NCBI GenBank assembly: GCA_015066205.1
Contig: SVOV01000011.1
Span: 1 to 60,603, forward strand
From: Oscillospiraceae bacterium
GTDB lineage: Bacteria; Bacillota; Clostridia; Oscillospirales; Acutalibacteraceae
Direction: 5' to 3'
Length of the DNA: 60,603 bases
Shown piece by piece: positions 15,525 through 25,051 of this stretch (its first letter is position 1; the number at the start of each line of letters is the position of its first letter). A model generated the notes under the pieces. It was not told where the DNA came from and searched no databases. It was given only the letters and a program-made list of their open reading frames with translations. A program made the position numbers and the translations under genes.

Positions 15525-18500
15525 ATGTTTTCAAATTGTTTGAAAAAATCTCTTGCTTTTCTGCTGACCCTGATGATGGTAATTTCGGTTGCCCCCGTTC
15601 AGGTTATAGCTGCAGAAATTGCAGAGTATTCAGATGAATGTGAACATGTCTGGGATGACGGACATTTATCTGTTTTACCCGATTGTGTAACTGAAGGTGT
15701 AAGAGAGTTCACCTGTATCCTGTGTTTGGACTCTAAAACTGAGCCTGAACCTGCGCTCGGTCACGATATTGAAAAACACGAGGGCAAAAAGCCCACATAT
15801 ACATCTGCAGGTTGGGAACCCTATGAAACCTGTAAAAGATGCGAAGAATATAACACTTTCGTCTCTATTCCCGCACTCGGTGAACCCGAAATTACGGATT
15901 TTGATGAATTCATAGAAAATCTTCCTATTCTTGAAGAAATTGCAGATACCTATGTAAAAAAGGTGGCTCCCGGTAAGGACCCCGCTATGCTTATTATTAA
16001 GTATATCCGTACAGGTGTAGACCGTTACAATTCCGGCTCATGGAACATTATGGCCGGATATGAAGATGCTGATTTTGCTTCTTATGTAAAAAAATATGAA
16101 GATGAATATAATGAGGCTCTCGCTGATGGCGAAGAAAAGATGAAGGTGACAGGCCTTAAGAATATTCATGAATTCGATCTTCCCAACGGTGATTTTGCAG
16201 ATATCGGCCATGTTTTCGGTTCAATGGATATCACTTATACTAATAAAAACAGTGAAGATCATATGGACGTTTCAGGTTGGGCAGGAGATACTGTTGACCT
16301 TATGAGTCTTGTTGACCTGTTCGGTGTTAAATCCACCGATATCGAAGACATTATTGTCGAAATCAACGAAAAGTATTTCCTTAAGTATGAAGAGGAATTT
16401 AAAGACAATGAAGAATATGAGGAAGAGACTTTTGAAGGAACTTTCAGCCAGACTGACATTGAAGGTGACCTTGATGCCTTCTATATTATGCAGCAGCTTC
16501 TTGGTTCTGAATATGAAAACGGCACTCTTACCGAAATTTTCTCAAATTATATGACTCATGAGCTTAATAATAAGCAGAGAGCAAAGTATTTCCTGGATAA
16601 CCGTCTTGACGGTGTCAGCCTTCGTTCGGATGTCAGAGATGCTGTTTATAATGAAGTTGTTGCAAACGGAGTTGTAATGACTCTTGAAGGCACCCGTCCT
16701 TTTAAAACCGATAATATTACTCTGCTCAGAAAGGCCTGCTGTTATGTTTTTGCAGATTTTATCTGTAAGCTCGGCGGTGATTTTACCGAGATAAAAGAAA
16801 ATACCCTTTATGATGTCTTCCAGACAGAAACTCTTACTCTTGCCCCCGGAATCGTACAGAAGATCAACTATGCAAACACTACTGACGGTAAGACAATGGT
16901 ATTCTATACAGCAACCGGCGATATTACTAAAGATAATGTTAATGTTTATGCCAACTATAACAATAATGATCCTGCAGGCGGATGGGCTATGCAGAGAGTT
17001 ATTGATCAGGCAAATGCCGCACAGAATAAGTACGGCGATCCCGAAAATGAGAATTATATCGAAAATTTCAATGTTATAGCAAGTATCAACGGTGCCGGAT
17101 ATGATATGTATACAGGTGAGCCCAGCGGTATTCTCGTTATGAACGGAGTAACATATCATCCTATTAATGCTGACGGTTTCTTTGGTATTCTTGATGACGG
17201 AACCGCAATGATCGGCACAATGGAAGAGTTTATGGCTCTTCAGGCTGAGCGTCCCGGTTGTGTCAAGGAAGCAATTGCTACCTTTGGCGGTCTTATCAGA
17301 AACGGTGAAATCGTTGCTACTGACGGCGGAGACCGTGCAAGCCGTACTGCTGTAGGCATTACTGCTACAGGTAAGGTTGTATTTATGGTTCTTGACGGAC
17401 GTCAGGGGGACCTTTCCTGCGGCGGTAATATGAGAGAAATTGCTCAGATAATGTATGAAGCAGGCTGTGTTATTGCCGGTAACCTTGACGGCGGCGGATC
17501 AAGTACCTATGTTGCCAAGCAGCCCGGTGATGAAGAGCTTACTGTTGTAAGTAAGCCTTCCGACGGTATATCCCGTTCAGTTTCAACCTCTCTTTATATG
17601 GTTTCTACCGCTCCCGACTCAACAGCATTTGACCGTGCTGTTATCGAAAGCGATTACGCTTATTTTACTGTAGGTGCCTCCGATACATTTACAGCAACTG
17701 CTGTAAGTGCGACAGGTAATCAGGTCGAAATGCCTGAAGGCGTTGAATGGGCTGTTTCTGACGAGGCTGTCGGTTCTATCACATCCGACGGTGTATTCAC
17801 AGCAACGGCAAAGGGTTCTGCACAGATCCTTCTTAAGCTTGACGGTGTTGTTGTAGGATACAAGAATATTAATGTTGTTGATCCTGATAATGTGTATTTT
17901 GAAAAGGCTAAAATGAATGCCATCTACGATGTTCCCGTAACCTTGCCTGTAAGAGTTGCTTTTGAAGGTAAGGCTGTTGCATTTGTCGATACTGATGTTG
18001 TAATCAGTGTCGCAGATCCTTCACACGGAACAATTGTCGGTTTTACATTTACAGGTAATGAGGCATCGGGGCTCAGATTAATTACTGTAACAGCTGCTCT
18101 TACAAAAGATACTTCAATTACAGGTACAATGAATCTTGCAATGTACACCAAGGATGAAGCAAGCTTTGAATTTGAAAATGCTGACGGCGGTGAGCATCAG
18201 TTAGCATGGATCCGTGAGGTTACAAATTCTTCCAAAGAGGGCGCTAACTCCTATTGGGCAATTGATAAGACGCAGCCGATGGAGGCCTATTATACCTTTG
18301 CAATGGATATGAGCTATCTCGAGCTTCCCGCACAGCTTCAGGATCTTACTTATATGCTTCCCGGTGCCGATGTCGAAGGAAACAATACAGCCTGGAGCTT
18401 CCTGCTTCAGCTTGCTGAGCGTATCAGTGTTCTTACCGAGGTTACTCCCGTTATTTACTTTGATAAGAGTGTTGATATTGATATTTCAAAGCTTTCCATC

Positions 18501-20450
18501 AATACTGAGTATTTCTCACTTAAGGAAGCCAAGTTAGATACTGAAGAAAATTGTCTGACGCTTGTTCTCAAGTGGAACAGACAGGTAAAGCCCATCGATA
18601 TTGCCGCTGCAAATCCCTTATGTATTCTTACGGGTATTAAAATGACCCCCAAGGATGATGCGGCTTGGACATCAAGCAAATCACTTGTTATTACTAACAA
18701 GGGTCGTATTGATTATGATGTTTATCTTCGTGCAAATGCTCTCTATTCATTCTCAAGCAAGCCTGAAAATCAAGAAACTTACGGACTTTATCCCTTCCAG
18801 AATATCCGTGAAGACGGTGTTCAGGAAAACGGAGGACATTTTGCCTCTACATATAAAGTCTTCGAAGACCAATTTACTCTTCATAACGGAGAAAAAGAAG
18901 GTTGGGTCATTGAAGGCGATGGTTTTGTATACTATGAAAACGGTGTAAGGTATCTCGGTATCAAAGAAATTGACGGACTTTATTATGATTTCGGAGATGA
19001 CGGTGTTAACCTCGGACAGAAGCCTTATACAGGTGCCATGAAAGAGGAAAACGGAGATGAGTTCTGGCTTGTAAACGGTAAAAAGTATACCGGCTGGATG
19101 ATTCGTGATATGAAGGATGTTGCTTATTACAACCCTGAAACAGGTCTTCGTGAAAAACTCATTGCCGATGAAGTTCCCTCAACCTGTATCATTGACGGTC
19201 ACTGTATATATACATCTGAATCCGGTGCTGTAAAGCGTATTGATTATGATGATGCCGCCGGTCACGAATATGTACAGCAGGAAGACGGCTCAAATGTCTG
19301 CTCAATATGCGGATATGTACGGATTGAGATGACAGAGGCAACTGTTACTCTCAGCTACTATACAACAACATATACAGGAACTGCGAAAACGCCCACAACA
19401 ACAGCTGTTGCGGCTGACGGCAGAGTTCTTACGAAGCTCGGTCAGGTATCGCACTATGACTATTATACAAACTATTCTAACAATATAAATGTCGGTACTG
19501 CTTATGTTAAGCTTACTGCTATGAAGTACGGTAAATATCAGAATCTTCTTACTTGGAGAGGTAATGCCGCAGGAACTGTGACTGTAACATTTGAAATTAG
19601 ACCCGATGTGCCTGCAAATGTTTCACTTACTGAGATTGACGATAAGGTCGTATTAGAATGGAGCAAAGCTTTAGCACCGGATGTTACTTATGTTATTTAT
19701 TCCTCTGAAGACGGTATTACATGGACTGAAGAAGCTGAAACAACTGAGCTTACTTACGCTCTTGATACTGATAAAGCCATAAATAAGCTCTTCTGTATAG
19801 GCACCCGTAAGGTCGTTGACGATAAGACATATGAATCTATTCAGAATTCCAAGAGCGTGTCAATGGACACAATAGCAGTAAGTTCTGCTATAAATAATGA
19901 AGGTAAGCCCATCTTCTCATGGAATGAGATCACTAATGCAACCGAATATCAGGTATATCGTTCCGAGAGTGCAAACGGAAAATATGTACGCGTACTGAAA
20001 ACTACCGGAACAACTTATACTCATATTTCTGCTGTTGCCGATAAGACTTATTATTACTATGTAAAGGCTGTTCTTGATGACGGAACGGAAATCAAGGGTG
20101 ATATCATATCCGCTACAACCTGCAGTGAGCATAATTATGAGTGGGTAATTACCAAGCCCGCAGAGGTTGGTGTAAACGGCGTTGAATCTTATATTTGTAA
20201 CAAATGTAATGATGTGAAGGAGACTAAAGAAATTCCGGCGCTTCAGCCTGAATATGCTCCCGGTGATGTTGATATGGACGGAGATATCAAGGCCGCTGAT
20301 GCAAGGCTTGCTCTTCGATATTCAGTTAACCTTGAAGAACTCACTGAAACACAGATCAAAGCAGCTGATGTTGACGGTAACGGTGAGGTAAAAGCCGGAG
20401 ATGCGCGTCTTATTCTTCGAGCATCCGTAGGACTTGAAACTCTCAACTAA
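15525..20450 (+). CDS. Secreted NAGPA-type phosphodiester glycosidase with dockerin
   Basis: 1641 residues. Signal peptide (1-30), a Cys-pair repeat near 40-120, then a phosphodiester glycosidase (NAGPA, pfam09992) core at about 440-700: FNVIASINGAGYDMYTGEPS, TDGGDRASRTAVGIT, GNLDGGGSSTYV, DGISRSVSTSLYMVS. These enzymes remove sugar-1-phosphate diesters (eukaryotic uncovering enzyme; bacterial relatives act on cell-wall glycopolymers). Next come a Big2-like domain (VEWAVSDEAVGSITSDGVF, about 740), choline-binding-like aromatic repeats (about 1120-1210), two fibronectin III-like domains (about 1360-1530) and a C-terminal dockerin (about 1580-1640). It acts outside the cell. Sitting next to a LicD/TagD-like operon, a phosphate-linked wall polymer is a plausible substrate. 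Confidence 0.85.
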   Translation: MFSNCLKKSLAFLLTLMMVISVAPVQVIAAEIAEYSDECEHVWDDGHLSVLPDCVTEGVREFTCILCLDSKTEPEPALGHDIEKHEGKKPTYTSAGWEPYETCKRCEEYNTFVSIPALGEPEITDFDEFIENLPILEEIADTYVKKVAPGKDPAMLIIKYIRTGVDRYNSGSWNIMAGYEDADFASYVKKYEDEYNEALADGEEKMKVTGLKNIHEFDLPNGDFADIGHVFGSMDITYTNKNSEDHMDVSGWAGDTVDLMSLVDLFGVKSTDIEDIIVEINEKYFLKYEEEFKDNEEYEEETFEGTFSQTDIEGDLDAFYIMQQLLGSEYENGTLTEIFSNYMTHELNNKQRAKYFLDNRLDGVSLRSDVRDAVYNEVVANGVVMTLEGTRPFKTDNITLLRKACCYVFADFICKLGGDFTEIKENTLYDVFQTETLTLAPGIVQKINYANTTDGKTMVFYTATGDITKDNVNVYANYNNNDPAGGWAMQRVIDQANAAQNKYGDPENENYIENFNVIASINGAGYDMYTGEPSGILVMNGVTYHPINADGFFGILDDGTAMIGTMEEFMALQAERPGCVKEAIATFGGLIRNGEIVATDGGDRASRTAVGITATGKVVFMVLDGRQGDLSCGGNMREIAQIMYEAGCVIAGNLDGGGSSTYVAKQPGDEELTVVSKPSDGISRSVSTSLYMVSTAPDSTAFDRAVIESDYAYFTVGASDTFTATAVSATGNQVEMPEGVEWAVSDEAVGSITSDGVFTATAKGSAQILLKLDGVVVGYKNINVVDPDNVYFEKAKMNAIYDVPVTLPVRVAFEGKAVAFVDTDVVISVADPSHGTIVGFTFTGNEASGLRLITVTAALTKDTSITGTMNLAMYTKDEASFEFENADGGEHQLAWIREVTNSSKEGANSYWAIDKTQPMEAYYTFAMDMSYLELPAQLQDLTYMLPGADVEGNNTAWSFLLQLAERISVLTEVTPVIYFDKSVDIDISKLSINTEYFSLKEAKLDTEENCLTLVLKWNRQVKPIDIAAANPLCILTGIKMTPKDDAAWTSSKSLVITNKGRIDYDVYLRANALYSFSSKPENQETYGLYPFQNIREDGVQENGGHFASTYKVFEDQFTLHNGEKEGWVIEGDGFVYYENGVRYLGIKEIDGLYYDFGDDGVNLGQKPYTGAMKEENGDEFWLVNGKKYTGWMIRDMKDVAYYNPETGLREKLIADEVPSTCIIDGHCIYTSESGAVKRIDYDDAAGHEYVQQEDGSNVCSICGYVRIEMTEATVTLSYYTTTYTGTAKTPTTTAVAADGRVLTKLGQVSHYDYYTNYSNNINVGTAYVKLTAMKYGKYQNLLTWRGNAAGTVTVTFEIRPDVPANVSLTEIDDKVVLEWSKALAPDVTYVIYSSEDGITWTEEAETTELTYALDTDKAINKLFCIGTRKVVDDKTYESIQNSKSVSMDTIAVSSAINNEGKPIFSWNEITNATEYQVYRSESANGKYVRVLKTTGTTYTHISAVADKTYYYYVKAVLDDGTEIKGDIISATTCSEHNYEWVITKPAEVGVNGVESYICNKCNDVKETKEIPALQPEYAPGDVDMDGDIKAADARLALRYSVNLEELTETQIKAADVDGNGEVKAGDARLILRASVGLETLN

Positions 20451-20462
20451 TCAATAATTATA

Positions 20463-20498
20463 AAACAGCCTTCGGTTCTCCCGTTGGCTGTTTTTTTG
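20463..20498 (+). terminator. Rho-independent terminator
   Basis: AAACAGCC (20463-20470) pairs with GGCTGTTT (20486-20493), followed by a T run. It ends the NAGPA-dockerin transcript. Confidence 0.8.
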
Positions 20499-20608
20499 GC
20501 TATTGTTATTAAAAACTGTTGAATGTAAAGTTTTTATATTATGAAATATCTTGATTTAATCTGACTTATTGTATATAATATGATTAATCTTTTTTAAGGA
20601 GTAAATTT

Positions 20609-21799
20609 ATGAAAACGATTCTATCCTTTGTTCTTGTTTTATTTATGATGATCGGTACATTTTTTGGCAGTTTTACGGAAAAAGCACCTGATCTTGTTAC
20701 TGATGAAAATGCATTAACTTCAGTTGAGCTTGGTTCTGAAGAGAAAGCATTGCTTAAGCTGATTTTTGAATCAGAAACAGCGTGGCTTGCATCATTACAG
20801 CTTGATAACGGCGCTATTCCTATGACATCCGCGAAAAACGGTATATTAACGATGAATCCGTATTTTGCTGATTTTGCGGCTCTCGCTCTGCTTGATAATG
20901 CTCAAAAATACGGTGACAATGTAAAAAAGTATATAGAATGGCATTTCTCGCACCTCAATTCAGCAAAAAGCGACTATAACAATCTTGACGGAACAATTTA
21001 TGATTATAATATTACTGTTGAAAACGGTTCTGTTGTAAAAGAAGAAATTGCCGTGAAAGACGGCAAGAATTCATATGACTCAACTGATTCATATGCTGCT
21101 ACCTTCCTTATGGTTCTTGATAAATATCAGAAGGTAACAGGTGATACTGAGCTTATATTTTCAAACAGTGATGATATTGCAAGAATTACCGATGTTATTT
21201 TTGCAACACTTAATATGGGACTTACTTATGCAAAGCCTGATTATAAGGTTAAATATCTTATGGATAACTGTGAGGTATATGACGGTATTCTTGCCGCAGA
21301 GTCTTTGTTTGATAATGTGATCTGTAAAAACTCTGATGCTTATAAGATGTATCTTCTCAAGTGTAGATATGCTTCAGGTTGGATTTCTCAGAATATTGAA
21401 AATACTCTCTGGAATGTCGATGGCGGTCATTATGAAGCAGCAGTATTCACTGACGGTAAGCCTGCTTTCCAATTCTCCTGGGATGAGTATTATCCCTCTG
21501 CTACAGCACAGTTATTCCCGATTATGCACGGACTGATTGCTTCTGATTCCGTAAGAGCTGTAAATCTATATAACAGATTCTCGGATGAGTATGATTGGCA
21601 GAGTTTTGATATTCCTGATGATTTTTACTGGGGAAGTAATGTATATGTTGCAGCTATGATGAACGATGTGGAAGCAGTTATGGAATATATGCTGAATTAT
21701 TCTTCCTTATTAATAAATCACTCTTATCCTCTTTATAACGCTGATGCTGCAAAGGTTGCTATGGCAGCAAAGTTAATTCTTGAAAAAGCTGAAGCTTAA
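20609..21799 (+). CDS. Secreted six-hairpin-like protein, function unknown
   Basis: 396 residues. Signal peptide (residues 1-21, FVLVLFMMIGTFFGSF). The mature part is rich in Trp, Tyr and helical repeats with SAKNGILTMNPYFADFAALA, SYDSTDSYAATFLMVL and a late WDEYYPSATAQLFP, the spacing expected of an alpha/alpha toroid (six-hairpin glycosidase-like) fold. The DSTDSYAA segment could hold an acidic catalytic residue. I cannot place it in a glycoside hydrolase family. It follows the two dockerin proteins but lacks a dockerin. AAGGAG lies before the ATG and a terminator follows, so it is its own unit. Confidence 0.6.
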   Translation: MKTILSFVLVLFMMIGTFFGSFTEKAPDLVTDENALTSVELGSEEKALLKLIFESETAWLASLQLDNGAIPMTSAKNGILTMNPYFADFAALALLDNAQKYGDNVKKYIEWHFSHLNSAKSDYNNLDGTIYDYNITVENGSVVKEEIAVKDGKNSYDSTDSYAATFLMVLDKYQKVTGDTELIFSNSDDIARITDVIFATLNMGLTYAKPDYKVKYLMDNCEVYDGILAAESLFDNVICKNSDAYKMYLLKCRYASGWISQNIENTLWNVDGGHYEAAVFTDGKPAFQFSWDEYYPSATAQLFPIMHGLIASDSVRAVNLYNRFSDEYDWQSFDIPDDFYWGSNVYVAAMMNDVEAVMEYMLNYSSLLINHSYPLYNADAAKVAMAAKLILEKAEA

Positions 21800-21812
21800 C
21801 AGATAAGTTTTG

Positions 21813-21846
21813 TGCGGGGCTCTTAATCTTGGGTCCCGCATTTTTT
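21813..21846 (+). terminator. Rho-independent terminator
   Basis: TGCGGG (21813-21818) pairs with CCCGCA (21835-21840), followed by TTTTTT. A partial inner pairing extends the stem. Confidence 0.7.
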
Positions 21847-21903
21847 ATTGACTTTAATATTTTATGTGTTAAAATATTTTTATCAAGAATTTAGAGGTAA
21901 GGT

Positions 21904-22974
21904 ATGGAAATTTTTACTTATATAATGATAGGAATTGCAGTAATAGCTGCTGTTGACAGAATTATTGGCAATAAAATCGGAATCGGTGCTGAACTTGAAA
22001 AGGCTGTTTCTATGATAGCACCGCTTGCACTTTCTATGGCAGGTATACTTGTACTTGCACCGACCTTGTCATTCTATCTTAAACAAATTCTTGATGCGTT
22101 TCCGTCTTTTTTTGATTTTTCTGTTATTCCGTCGTTGATTCTTGCAAATGATATGGGCGGAGCCCATCTCTCTCGTGATTTGGCTGCAAACGAAACATTG
22201 GGATATTTTAACGGTCTTATCACAGCTTCAATGATAGGTGCAACTGTTTCATTCACAATACCTTTCTCAATTCAGGTTACGAAAAAAGAGATTCATTCTG
22301 ATATATTTTTCGGTATTTTGTGCGGTATGATAACAATTCCGGCAGGACTTTTAGTTTCAGGTCTTATATGCGATATACAATTCAAAGATCTTATTATTAA
22401 TATGATACCGTTGATTGTTCTTGTTATTATTATTGCCGTCGGAATTCTGAAATTTGAAAAAATCACAATTAAACTCTTCTCAATATTGGCATTAATTATA
22501 AAAGCGATCGTAACTCTCGGTCTTATTCTCGGAATTATCAGTTATCTTACAGGAAAATCTTTATTACCGCATATGGGGAATCTTACAGATGCTATGGACA
22601 TCATTATAAATATAATGTGTATTATGGCAGGTGCATTACCTTTGTTTTTTATTCTTAAGAAAATACTGACACCCTTACTTAAAATATTAAGTAAAAAGAT
22701 GAATATAAACGAAGTATCAGCATTTGGATTTCTTACAACAATCGGAACTTCAGTTCCGACATATGAAATGATGAATGAGATGGATAAAAGGGGAGTCATA
22801 CTTAATGCCGCTTTTTCTGTCAGTGCATCTTTTACTTTTGTAGATCATCTTGCTTTTTGTATGTCATTCAACGAAAAATTTATCCTTCCTATGATCATTG
22901 CAAAAATTATTTCCGGCATATCTGCTGTAATTTTTGCACTATTCCTGTTAAAACGCAGAATTATAACTAATTGA
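21904..22974 (+). CDS. EutH-like ethanolamine permease
   Basis: 356 residues with about ten membrane segments. The N-terminal IAVIAAVDRIIGNKIGIGAE, the central LILANDMGGAHLSRDLAANE and the segment GLITASMIGATVSFTIPFSI match the EutH family, which admits ethanolamine across the membrane. Length is slightly below the usual 370-410. No other eut gene (eutBC lyase, shell proteins) is visible, so this is an orphan eutH. It overlaps or nearly touches the phosphoesterase gene downstream, suggesting a two-gene operon. GAGGTAAGGT lies before the ATG. Confidence 0.82.
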   Translation: MEIFTYIMIGIAVIAAVDRIIGNKIGIGAELEKAVSMIAPLALSMAGILVLAPTLSFYLKQILDAFPSFFDFSVIPSLILANDMGGAHLSRDLAANETLGYFNGLITASMIGATVSFTIPFSIQVTKKEIHSDIFFGILCGMITIPAGLLVSGLICDIQFKDLIINMIPLIVLVIIIAVGILKFEKITIKLFSILALIIKAIVTLGLILGIISYLTGKSLLPHMGNLTDAMDIIINIMCIMAGALPLFFILKKILTPLLKILSKKMNINEVSAFGFLTTIGTSVPTYEMMNEMDKRGVILNAAFSVSASFTFVDHLAFCMSFNEKFILPMIIAKIISGISAVIFALFLLKRRIITN

Positions 22975-22982
22975 GGTTCATT

Positions 22983-23810
22983 ATGGAAATTATTAAGAAT
23001 TACATTCATATCGGAATAAAAGAACCTTTTTGCGTACTTCACGCAAGTGATACTCATCTTACATTCTGCGATGAAAGAAATGATCAAAGAAAAATTGAGC
23101 TTTCGAAAAACAGATCTGACAGCTTTCCCAATGCAGAAGCTGATCTTCAATTTATCAAAGAAAAGGCGACAGCTGATAAGCGTACTGTAATATATACAGG
23201 TGATATGATAGATTTCGTGTCAGAGCTTAATATAGAAAAAGCAAAAGAATTCTCCGATTCCGTTGATTGTTTTATGGTTGCCGGAAATCACGAATTCAGT
23301 CTTTATGTAGGTGAAGCTAAAGAGGACGATGCTTACAGAAATCAAAGTCTTTCAAAGATACAGTCAGCATTTAAAAATAATATAAGATGCTCTTCAAGAA
23401 TAATCGGCGGTGTTAATTTTATTGCAGTTGATAATTCATATTATTTAATTGATAAAAAACAGCTTGATTTTATAAAAACTGAAACTGAAAAAGATTACCC
23501 TGCTATTCTTCTTGTTCACACTCCTTTATATTCAAAGGACTTATATGACTTTTCAAGGAACGGCAGCGATTCGCCTGCATATCTGATGTCGGTGCCTGAT
23601 GAATTAATGTCCGATTATTCCTGTCATCGTTATGAACAGCAAAAAGAAGACAGTGTTACGGCTGATGCTTATTCTTATATAGTAAATTGCAAAAATATAA
23701 GAGCTATTTTTGCCGGTCATCTGCACGAAAACTATGATGGATTAATAAATAACAGAATTCTTCAGATAGTCACCGGTCTTTCAACATTAAGAGAAATATA
23801 CATTGATTGA
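22983..23810 (+). CDS. Metallophosphoesterase (calcineurin-like)
   Basis: 275 residues. Metal-binding motifs in order: HASDTHLTF (D-x-H), TGDMIDF (GD), AGNHEFS (GNHE), LLVHTPLYS, and AGHLHENYDG (GHxH). This is a complete dinuclear metallophosphoesterase. No signal peptide, so it acts in the cytoplasm. Start choice: ATG at 22983 has GAGG (22973-22976) upstream; the TTG at 22971 overlapping the eutH stop is less likely. With eutH upstream, it might act on ethanolamine-phosphate compounds, but that is inference. Confidence 0.85.
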   Translation: MEIIKNYIHIGIKEPFCVLHASDTHLTFCDERNDQRKIELSKNRSDSFPNAEADLQFIKEKATADKRTVIYTGDMIDFVSELNIEKAKEFSDSVDCFMVAGNHEFSLYVGEAKEDDAYRNQSLSKIQSAFKNNIRCSSRIIGGVNFIAVDNSYYLIDKKQLDFIKTETEKDYPAILLVHTPLYSKDLYDFSRNGSDSPAYLMSVPDELMSDYSCHRYEQQKEDSVTADAYSYIVNCKNIRAIFAGHLHENYDGLINNRILQIVTGLSTLREIYID

Positions 23811-23845
23811 TTCTGTTAAAATTTTTAATTTTTCAATAGTTTATA

Positions 23846-23874
23846 TTGACATTTTCCGATTTCTTGTGTATAAT
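23846..23874 (+). promoter_or_regulatory. Consensus promoter of tRNA-Ala
   Basis: TTGACA (23846-23851), 17-base spacer, TATAAT (23869-23874): a perfect sigma-A consensus, 50 bases upstream of the mature tRNA. Confidence 0.85.
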
Positions 23875-23923
23875 TAAGATTGTGCTTAAGAGCAATGCTT
23901 TTATGCACAACTAATATACAAAT

Positions 23924-23999
<76 letters not shown>

Positions 24000-24000
24000 A

Positions 24001-24036
24001 GAAAAATCCGTAATCGTAATGATTGCGGATTTTTCT
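24001..24036 (+). terminator. Terminator after tRNA-Ala
   Basis: GAAAAATCCGTAATC (24001-24015) pairs with GATTGCGGATTTTTC (24021-24035) with one mismatch; the T run is within the 3' arm. The stem starts two bases after the CCA. Confidence 0.8.
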
Positions 24037-24112
24037 TATATGCGGATTTATTGAAATTCTTTTCCGCTTGTGGTATACTTTAGAATAATCGATGTTTTAC
24101 GGAGGATATATT

Positions 24113-24823
24113 ATGCAGTTGAATATTGTTAATGAATCATCTTATAAAAATCTGAAAATTATTTGTAATGGCAAAACTTTTTCTTTAAACAAGGAAAATG
24201 CAATTACAAGTTTAGATATTGACAATAGCACTAATGTTGAAATACAGGTTTTTGAAAAGAATAGAGTTTTATTAAATCTTTTGTTTGCTCTTGTTGATGG
24301 TTTTGTTGATGGCGAAAGTGTTATAAATTCTCTTGTGTGTGATCTTTCTTTTGATTTTTGTGAAACTGATGATTTGCAAACATTGATTATAAAGGATTTA
24401 GAGTATAGAGATGATAAGAACGGATACGTATATGAATCAGTTTACATTGAAAACATCAATGTCAGTAATTTGGTTTATCGTTTAACAAATACAGCTAAAA
24501 CACGTAAGAAAGCCTTGTTTTATTATGTTTTTATTGTTTCATGGCTACCATTTATTTTAGCTTTATTAGGCTATTATTTCCTAGTGAAAGGAAATGTATT
24601 AGCTATACTTGCCAGCATTTTGATACTCTTTGTGTTTGCGATTCCTAGTTGGAAAAAGGCGTCACGAGTAAAAAAATACTATAGCAATGAATTTGCGAAT
24701 GAAAAATTAAATGCTGAATATAATAAAATAATAACAAAGAACAATAAGAACGATATGCCTAAAGATATTATAGGTAAGGCAACTTATAAGGCATTAGATT
24801 TGTTGTTTAAAAAGAAGAAGTAA
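24113..24823 (+). CDS. Hypothetical membrane protein
   Basis: 236 residues. The N-terminal half is a soluble beta-rich region (KIICNGKTFSLNKEN, VEIQVFEKN). Two membrane segments follow at about 140-180 (ALFYYVFIVSWLPFILALLG; VLAILASILILFVFAIPSW), then a basic tail of about 55 residues. Start choice: GGAGG (24101-24105) sits eight bases before ATG 24113, ruling out the ATG at 24092. I do not recognise a family. It lies alone between an intact tRNA-Ala and the next tRNA-like copy, with its own terminator, and looks like inserted DNA. Confidence 0.6.
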   Translation: MQLNIVNESSYKNLKIICNGKTFSLNKENAITSLDIDNSTNVEIQVFEKNRVLLNLLFALVDGFVDGESVINSLVCDLSFDFCETDDLQTLIIKDLEYRDDKNGYVYESVYIENINVSNLVYRLTNTAKTRKKALFYYVFIVSWLPFILALLGYYFLVKGNVLAILASILILFVFAIPSWKKASRVKKYYSNEFANEKLNAEYNKIITKNNKNDMPKDIIGKATYKALDLLFKKKK

Positions 24824-24830
24824 CATGCAA

Positions 24831-24870
24831 CAACCCGAGCAGAGCCTAAAAAACTCTACCCGGGTTTTTC
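24831..24870 (+). terminator. Rho-independent terminator
   Basis: CAACCCG with AGAG pairs with CTCT and CGGGTT (about 24831-24865), followed by TTT. Two stacked short stems are separated by a small bulge. Confidence 0.6.
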
Positions 24871-24873
24871 TGT

Positions 24874-24960
24874 TTACGCCACCTTATCAATACCCACCAT
24901 AAACTGCTCGAAGTCAATATTGAATTGAACTTTCAGTTTATACCCTCGACAAACCTCAAC
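24874..24960 (-). pseudogene. C-terminal gene remnant, possibly a serine recombinase
   Basis: On the minus strand 28 codons plus stop read VEVCRGYKLKVQFNIDFEQF then MVGIDKVA. No start is present. The beta-strand pattern (I/V-E-V-x-x-G-Y-K-L-x-V-x-F-N) resembles the extreme C-terminus of large serine recombinases as I remember them. If so, it is the scar of an integrated element beside a duplicated tRNA end. Too short to be certain. Confidence 0.25.
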
Positions 24961-24971
24961 CCGAAATTTGT

Positions 24972-25051
24972 GGGGTGCGTTTTTGCGTGTATCGGGAGAG
25001 CGCTTGAATGGCAGTCAAGAGGTCAGGGATTCGCCCCCCTATGCTCCACCA
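24972..25051 (+). pseudogene. Degenerate tRNA-Ala-like copy
   Basis: The 3' two thirds match the tRNA-Ala at 23924: GGGAGAGCGCTTGAATGGCA, then GTCAAGAGGTCA, ending CTCCACCA. The anticodon arm CTTGA/TCAAG with GGC is intact. The 5' part has been replaced by GGGGTGCGTTTTTGCGTGT, and the T arm (GGGATTCGCCCCCC) and acceptor stem no longer pair well. No consensus promoter is evident. It reads as a pseudo-tRNA or attachment-site duplicate. Confidence 0.65.

Noticed and set aside
16542-17159. 205-codon open frame on the minus strand
   Set aside because: Antisense to the NAGPA-domain region; no ribosome site and an Ile-rich mirror composition.
21904-22974. Generic nucleoside or sugar permease instead of EutH
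   Set aside because: The LANDMGGAHLSRDLA and IGATVSFTIPFSI segments follow EutH closely; no other family was a better match from memory.
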